From positions 20,849-84,848 of the forward strand of contig JAJDVQ010000013.1 in assembly GCA_022826045.1 (NCBI GenBank): DNA of 64,000 nucleotides, given 5' to 3'. Both the position numbers and the translations under genes were made by a program. A model generated the notes under the pieces. That model worked only from the letters and a program-made list of their open reading frames with translations. It did not search any database and was not told the origin of the DNA. Position 1 is the first letter of the stretch, and every line of letters begins with the position of its first letter. Origin of the DNA: Acidimicrobiia bacterium (lineage in GTDB: Bacteria > Actinomycetota > Acidimicrobiia > Acidimicrobiales > Poriferisodalaceae). Shown one piece after another: positions 61,897 through 64,000 of this stretch.

Positions 61897-62682
61897 ATGG
61901 AATTGAGACTTGACGGTCGCACAGCGCTGATCACCGGGGGCAGCCGCGGTCTGGGACGGGCGATGGCCGAGACGTTCGCTGCTGCGGGTGCCGCGGTGGC
62001 CGTGGTGGCCCGAGACCAGGCGGTGCTTGATGCGACGCTCGCAGCGCTCCGAGATGCGAACCCAGATGCCGCTCACACAGCGATTTCGGCCGATGTACGC
62101 GTGGCGGACGAGGTCTCCCGAGCTCACGCAGAAGCGGTGGAGGTCTGCGGGCCGGTGGACATCCTCGTCAACAACTCCGGGACGTCGCACGCCAAGCCGT
62201 TCCTGGACATCACCGACGACGACTGGCACGACGATCTCGACCTGAAGCTGTTCTCGGCGATCCGACTGTGCCGGCTCTGCATCCCGCACATGCGCAGTCA
62301 GGGCTGGGGGCGGATCATCAACTCGCTGAACGCCGAGGCCAAAGCGCCGAGGGCGCAGACGTGCCCGACCTCTGCGACCCGCGCCGCGGGCATGGCGATG
62401 ACCAAGGCGCTCGCGTCGGAGTTCGCGACCGACGGCGTGCTCGTGAACGCGCTCAACACAGGCCTGCTCGTGACCCACCAGTGGCGGGCTCGCTGGGAGC
62501 GAATGCAGCCCGCCGAAACGTTCGAGGAGTACACCGCAGCGGTCGGCGAGCGGATTCCCATCGGCCGCATGGGCGACGCCCAGGAGTTCGCCAACTTGGC
62601 TCTGTTCCTCGCCAGCGACGCTGCCAGCTACGTCACTGGCGCCGCAATCAACATCGACGGCGGTCTGTGCCCCGTCGTATAG
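61897..62682 (+). CDS. SDR-fold protein lacking the usual Tyr-x3-Lys
   Basis: The 261-residue protein has the SDR cofactor loop ALITGGSRGLGRAMAETF and DILVNNSGTSHAKPF, and ends GAAINIDGGLCPVV. In place of the Tyr-x3-Lys motif it reads CPTSATRAAGMAMTKALASEF, so the expected Tyr is Thr and the Lys is Arg. The Ser of the triad region is INSLNAEA. It may have altered catalysis or be a binding protein. I start at the ATG at 61897; the track frame begins earlier in the neighbouring gene. Confidence 0.85.
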   Translation: MELRLDGRTALITGGSRGLGRAMAETFAAAGAAVAVVARDQAVLDATLAALRDANPDAAHTAISADVRVADEVSRAHAEAVEVCGPVDILVNNSGTSHAKPFLDITDDDWHDDLDLKLFSAIRLCRLCIPHMRSQGWGRIINSLNAEAKAPRAQTCPTSATRAAGMAMTKALASEFATDGVLVNALNTGLLVTHQWRARWERMQPAETFEEYTAAVGERIPIGRMGDAQEFANLALFLASDAASYVTGAAINIDGGLCPVV

Positions 62683-62724
62683 CCCCCTTGCAGGCAGGGG
62701 GTCGCGGGTTCGGGTCCGGTCAGT
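62683..62724 (+). other. Hairpin after SDR stop followed by a tRNA T-arm-like stretch
   Basis: Right after the stop codon CCCCCT-TGCAGGC-AGGGGG forms a 6-bp stem with a 7-base loop, the size of a tRNA anticodon arm, and is followed by GTCGCGGGTTCGGGTCCGG, which resembles a T arm with one mismatch. No 5' half of a tRNA is present. It may be a simple terminator or a decayed tRNA end. The rest of the 150-bp gap is G/T rich and shows nothing else. Confidence 0.3.
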
Positions 62725-62832
62725 TCCGCCGGTTTGGGCGGGGTCGGGGGCGTTCGAGGTTCGTTTTCTGTTGGCTGATTGTCTATCGTGGTGGCTGTGA
62801 GTGTGCGTCGGCACATGCGAGGGAGGCTGGTG

Positions 62833-64000
62833 ATGGTTGTTCGTAGTGTTCGGGCTGGGCTGAGGAGCCTCCCCCCCCCCCTGTTTGGTTCGGCTGGGCG
62901 GCCGGGGCGCGTGAGGCGTGCTTGGGGGCGGCGCGTTGCGGCTGTCGCGGTGCTGTGCGTCGCGGTCGTGGCGGTGGCGCCGGCTGAGCGGGCCGGGGCG
63001 CAGAGTGTCCCGAACGTGTGGTTTTCCATTTTGGGGACTTTCCCGGCGCTGGAGCCGTCAGAAATACGGGCGGCAAATTTCCAGGTCAACCAGGATCTGA
63101 CCGCGCCGCTGACTGTCAGCTACACGATTGGCGGCACGGCGACTTGCGGGACGGACTACACCATCGCCGGCGCGGACTGCGCCCAAATGACCGGGACGTT
63201 CACCTTCCCGGCGGGCACGGAGAGGTTCTCCAATGTTCGGTTGCCGCTGACGATCCTGGCCGACGCGGTCCCCGACAACGGCGAGACCATCGTTTTGACC
63301 CTCGTCGACGGCGCCGGCTACAACCTGGGCTCGGGCACCGCGATAACGGCGATGATCGTTGAGAACTCCGGCCGGGCCGCGTTCCGGATCGGCGGCCTGC
63401 CCCAGGTGAACGGCACCCTGACGGGGCATCGGGTCTGCGACGACGCCGACGGCAACGGCACGGTCACCGGTTACCAGTGGCAGAGCAGAAGCAGTCCCGG
63501 AAGGGCTGCGTTCACCAATATCGCCGGCGCGACGTCCCAGAGCTACACCCTGACGCAGGCGGCCTCGGGCCATTACTTCCGGCTCCGTGTCGAGTACACC
63601 GACGGGAACAACGTCTCCACGCGGGTCTACTCGCCGATCGTCGGCCCGATCGGGCCGGTCGCGGCGGCGAACACGGTGGGGTTCGGCCGCGGCGGCTACA
63701 ACGTGCGCGAGGGCGACCCGCTGGAGCCGACGCTGACCTTCGGCTCGCCCACGGCGCAGGAGCAGACCTTCGAGATCGTCTTCCAGACTTGCGACGCCGA
63801 CCTGGGCAATGACGTCAGCGTGGATTACGCCGAACACAGCTCGTTTGTGCGCGACACCGATGTCTCCGCCGCGCACTCGGTGACGGTGCCCGCGGGCGTG
63901 ACCAGCCACACCTTCAGCCTGCCCGTGCCGGCGGACGGCGAGATCGAGGGCTACGAGACCTTCGTCATGGGCTTCGGCGCGATCCCGGCCGGGATCACCA
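62833..64000 (+). CDS. Secreted Calx-beta repeat protein (partial, runs off window)
   Basis: The frame is open from the ATG at 62833 to the window end (about 389 residues seen) and is missing from the ORF track because it has no stop here. A long N-terminal region with many Arg leads to a hydrophobic segment (VAAVAVLCVAVVAVAPA) and an AGAQS cleavage site, so it is exported. Next comes a Calx-beta-like domain (VSYTIGGTATCGTDYTIAG through GETIVLTLVDGAGY), an immunoglobulin-like segment (VTGYQWQSRSSP, YFRLRVEYTDGN), and the start of a second Calx-beta unit. Such proteins are surface or adhesion proteins. The signal-peptide coding region contains an 11-C run. Confidence 0.85.
   Translation, partial: MVVRSVRAGLRSLPPPLFGSAGRPGRVRRAWGRRVAAVAVLCVAVVAVAPAERAGAQSVPNVWFSILGTFPALEPSEIRAANFQVNQDLTAPLTVSYTIGGTATCGTDYTIAGADCAQMTGTFTFPAGTERFSNVRLPLTILADAVPDNGETIVLTLVDGAGYNLGSGTAITAMIVENSGRAAFRIGGLPQVNGTLTGHRVCDDADGNGTVTGYQWQSRSSPGRAAFTNIAGATSQSYTLTQAASGHYFRLRVEYTDGNNVSTRVYSPIVGPIGPVAAANTVGFGRGGYNVREGDPLEPTLTFGSPTAQEQTFEIVFQTCDADLGNDVSVDYAEHSSFVRDTDVSAAHSVTVPAGVTSHTFSLPVPADGEIEGYETFVMGFGAIPAGIT
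62871..62881 (+). repeat. 11-C homopolymer in the signal-peptide coding region
   Basis: Eleven consecutive C bases lie 38 bp into the Calx-beta gene. With 11 C the frame stays open; if the tract has 12 C, the frame reaches a TGA near 62910. This is a candidate slipped-strand switch. Confidence 0.9.

Noticed and set aside
1-64000. Intact tRNA or rRNA genes
   Set aside because: I found no complete cloverleaf or rRNA-like stretch; only the weak remnant near 62683.

Overview
The window looks like a high-GC actinobacterial chromosome, most likely of the Acidimicrobiia type. The evidence is four F420-type luciferase-like monooxygenases, two P450s, a CaiB-type CoA-transferase, an acyl-CoA carboxylase/dehydrogenase cluster, AddAB-type repair nucleases, a TRAP transporter and many GTG starts. 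This is inferred from gene content and composition only; there is no rRNA or intact tRNA gene to test it.

Layout. 0-5.9 kb: a thioesterase gene diverges from a three-gene TRAP transporter (small permease, large permease, Tat/lipoprotein binding protein), followed by an F420-type oxidoreductase. 5.9-11.4 kb: a small island with an HNH gene broken by a 16-bp tandem duplication, a zinc-ribbon/winged-helix protein overlapping an AbiEii-type nucleotidyltransferase, a metallophosphoesterase, a Fic protein with a repeated operator-like element over its start codon, and a broken methyltransferase-like remnant. The nucleotidyltransferase and the Fic protein end in the same Cys2His2-like tail. 11.4-18.7 kb: a two-gene AddB/AddA-like helicase-nuclease. 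18.7-23.5 kb: amidase, F420-type oxidoreductase, and a sigma factor with an overlapping membrane partner. 23.5-29.4 kb: a leftward catabolic operon (MFS, P450, luciferase-like oxidoreductase, TauD-like dioxygenase, CoA-transferase). 29.5-33.9 kb: the divergent reductive pyrimidine or related amide catabolism genes (beta-ureidopropionase-like amidohydrolase, dihydropyrimidinase, luciferase-like oxidoreductase) and a binding protein that has lost its N-terminus. 34-35 kb: a membrane molybdopterin oxidoreductase.

35.2-53 kb is a defence and mobile-element island. It holds a MazEF-like pair whose toxin gene ends 18 bp before a three-repeat CRISPR array, a complete leftward type I-G (formerly I-U) cas operon (csb1, csb2, cas3 with C-terminal HD, csb3-like, cas4-cas1 fusion, cas2), then a patchwork. 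The patchwork contains one intact and two decayed copies of a DUF222/13E12-type HNH gene, an intact and a decayed copy of a small membrane protein, two copies of a one-TM hendecad coiled-coil protein, a DUF4143-type ATPase, an HTH-nucleotidyltransferase with a truncated partner, and an AAA ATPase/DUF4276 pair. A 23-bp-period repeat lies upstream of both ATPase genes.

53-62.7 kb returns to catabolic genes: P450, carboxymuconolactone decarboxylase-like protein, enoyl-CoA hydratase, alpha/beta hydrolase, SDR, acyl-CoA dehydrogenase, acyl-CoA carboxylase beta subunit, a two-gene unit of unknown small proteins, and an SDR lacking the usual Tyr/Lys. The window ends inside a secreted Calx-beta repeat protein whose signal peptide is encoded across an 11-C homopolymer.
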